Origin: Streptomyces sp. SID8352
Lineage (GTDB): Bacteria > Actinomycetota > Actinomycetes > Streptomycetales > Streptomycetaceae
NCBI RefSeq assembly: GCF_009862265.1
Contig: NZ_WWGX01000001.1
Location: 124,001-188,000, forward strand
DNA length: 64,000 nt
Reading direction: 5' to 3'
Shown here one piece after another: positions 63,212-64,000 of the stretch (the first letter of the stretch is position 1; each line of letters starts with the position of its first letter). The notes below the pieces were generated by a model, which was given only the letters and a program-made list of their open reading frames with translations, was not told the origin of the DNA and did no database searches. Both the position numbers and the translations under genes were made by a program.

Positions 63212-64000
63212 CTACTCCACGTCGATGCCGTACTCCCGGACCAGTTCCTCCAGGCCGCCCCGGTAGCCCTTGCCGCCGGGGACGAAGTCCCAGTCGCCGT
63301 TCGCCCGGCGGCGGAACGAGCCGAGGACGAGGGCGGTCTCGCCCGGCCGGCCGTCGGAGACCTCCAACTGGTCCAGCGGGGTCCCGCCGGAGTCCAGCAG
63401 CCGGATACCGGCGTCGGCGAAGCCGGACAGGTCGGCCGAGGGGTCCACGGCGGGGTCGACCGCGGCGATCACGACGAGCCGGTCGGCGCGCGACGGCAGG
63501 GCGTCGAAGCCGACCCGCAGGGCGGCCCTGTCGGGGGCGACGGGGTAGAGGGCGCGGACGGCGCCGTCGGGGGTCCGGGGGTTGTTGAAGAAGACGAAGT
63601 GGTCGTCGTCCAGCACCCGGCCCCCGTGGCAGACGAGCGCGCACACGTCCAGGGCGACCCCGCCCGACCAGAACATGCCGAGCACGTTGTGGTCGTCGGT
63701 GCCGGTCCCGGCGGCACTGCCGCCACCGCTGCTGCCGCCGTCGTCCGGCGCGGGGCGCTGGGCGGGGACGGGGGAAGCGGAGGCGGGGGAATCCGGGGAG
63801 GGGGAGCCGGGGGACGCGGGGACCGGGGACGCGCCGCCGCCCAGCCGTCCGCGCAGCCCGTGGCGGTGCAGCAGGTCGACCAGCTCCGGGCCCGCCACGA
63901 GCTCCAGGGGCTTGCCGTTGGCGAAGGTGTGCGAGCCGGGGCCGAACCCGGACGTGGTGACCAGCACGCCCTTGTTGGCACCGGCGTCCTGGACCGTGCC
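63212..64000 (-). CDS. Mrr-type restriction endonuclease-like / TerD fusion (3' part only)
   Basis: The gene runs off the right edge, so its start and N-terminus are missing; 262 codons are visible. The first about 45 residues (KGVLVTTSGFGPGSHTFANG, LELVAGPELVDLLHRHGL) match the end of a Mrr-cat restriction-endonuclease-like domain. A Ser/Pro/Gly linker of about 45 residues follows, then a TerD domain (about 95-260: DVCALVCHGGRVLDDDHFVF, FNNPRTPDGAV, LVVIAAVDP, LDQLEVSDGRPGETALVLG, FRRRANGDWDFVPGGKGYRG). TerD proteins bind calcium and act in tellurite/stress and phage-related responses. Confidence 0.85.
   Translation of the reverse strand, partial: GTVQDAGANKGVLVTTSGFGPGSHTFANGKPLELVAGPELVDLLHRHGLRGRLGGGASPVPASPGSPSPDSPASASPVPAQRPAPDDGGSSGGGSAAGTGTDDHNVLGMFWSGGVALDVCALVCHGGRVLDDDHFVFFNNPRTPDGAVRALYPVAPDRAALRVGFDALPSRADRLVVIAAVDPAVDPSADLSGFADAGIRLLDSGGTPLDQLEVSDGRPGETALVLGSFRRRANGDWDFVPGGKGYRGGLEELVREYGIDVE

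Overview
The window is a stretch of linear-chromosome core from a Streptomyces or very close relative. Overall GC is very high with strongly GC-biased third codon positions. It carries the AfsK/AfsS/AfsR signalling genes, a DmdR1-type iron regulator, XRE/DUF397 pairs, a PAS/GAF/SpoIIE phosphatase, an ECF sigma factor with a zinc anti-sigma protein, and F420 biosynthesis. From memory, the gene order closely follows the S. coelicolor segment that runs from pdxH and dmdR1 through afsK-afsS-afsR and fbiC to the glutathione peroxidase gene; no database could be searched. No rRNA, tRNA, CRISPR array, insertion sequence or prophage was seen.

Layout. 0-9 kb: pdxH, a citrate synthase 2-like gene, a RidA-GNAT fusion, a PAS/GAF sensor, a SIS-domain protein divergent from dmdR1 (with a long antiparallel reading frame matching the described adm gene), and an alpha/beta-hydrolase-fold gene with a TTA codon and no nucleophilic serine. 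9-20 kb: a two-gene ABC exporter whose permease is frameshifted in a 5-bp repeat, a primase/polymerase-like protein, an NsdA-type regulator, a Pro/Gly-rich membrane protein, a branched-chain-type solute-binding lipoprotein, a small SCO4402-family protein and purU. 20-31 kb: anti-sigma and ECF sigma genes, a STAS anti-sigma antagonist, an EF-hand protein, a HATPase anti-sigma-type kinase, a flavin monooxygenase, two PPOX-fold flavin oxidases, a TetR regulator and a VOC protein. 32-43 kb: afsK, a secreted protein, an FAD enzyme / 7-TM MAB_1171c protein / ImmA-IrrE-like peptidase operon, afsS and afsR. 43-64 kb: fbiC, an L,D-transpeptidase-like protein without the catalytic Cys, two XRE/DUF397 pairs, an ADP-ribosylglycohydrolase-like protein without its metal-binding aspartates, a large membrane protein, a D,D-carboxypeptidase with a very long disordered N-terminus, a GPP34 protein, a MerR regulator, glutathione peroxidase, a TTA-containing small membrane protein, a PP2C phosphatase and the 3' part of a Mrr-TerD fusion.

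How the genes work together. Much of the window is regulatory. AfsK phosphorylates AfsR, which activates afsS to switch on secondary metabolism and differentiation; heptamer repeats suited to AfsR/PhoP lie upstream of afsS. DmdR1 represses siderophore and iron genes, and a DasR-type operator lies in its divergent promoter region, a plausible link between amino-sugar sensing and iron. Sigma, anti-sigma, STAS and phosphatase genes suggest partner-switching control.

The most unusual signal is intergenic. Several long gaps carry degenerate tandem-repeat arrays with different unit sizes (17, 19, 15 and 38 bp), the largest about 1.1 kb of a 19-bp self-complementary unit. Three genes have short duplications that include the stop codon, each with unit length equal to 2 modulo 3, so extra stop codons appear in other frames. 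Several genes also look leaderless, with a TANNNT -10 box 6-7 nt before an ATG.
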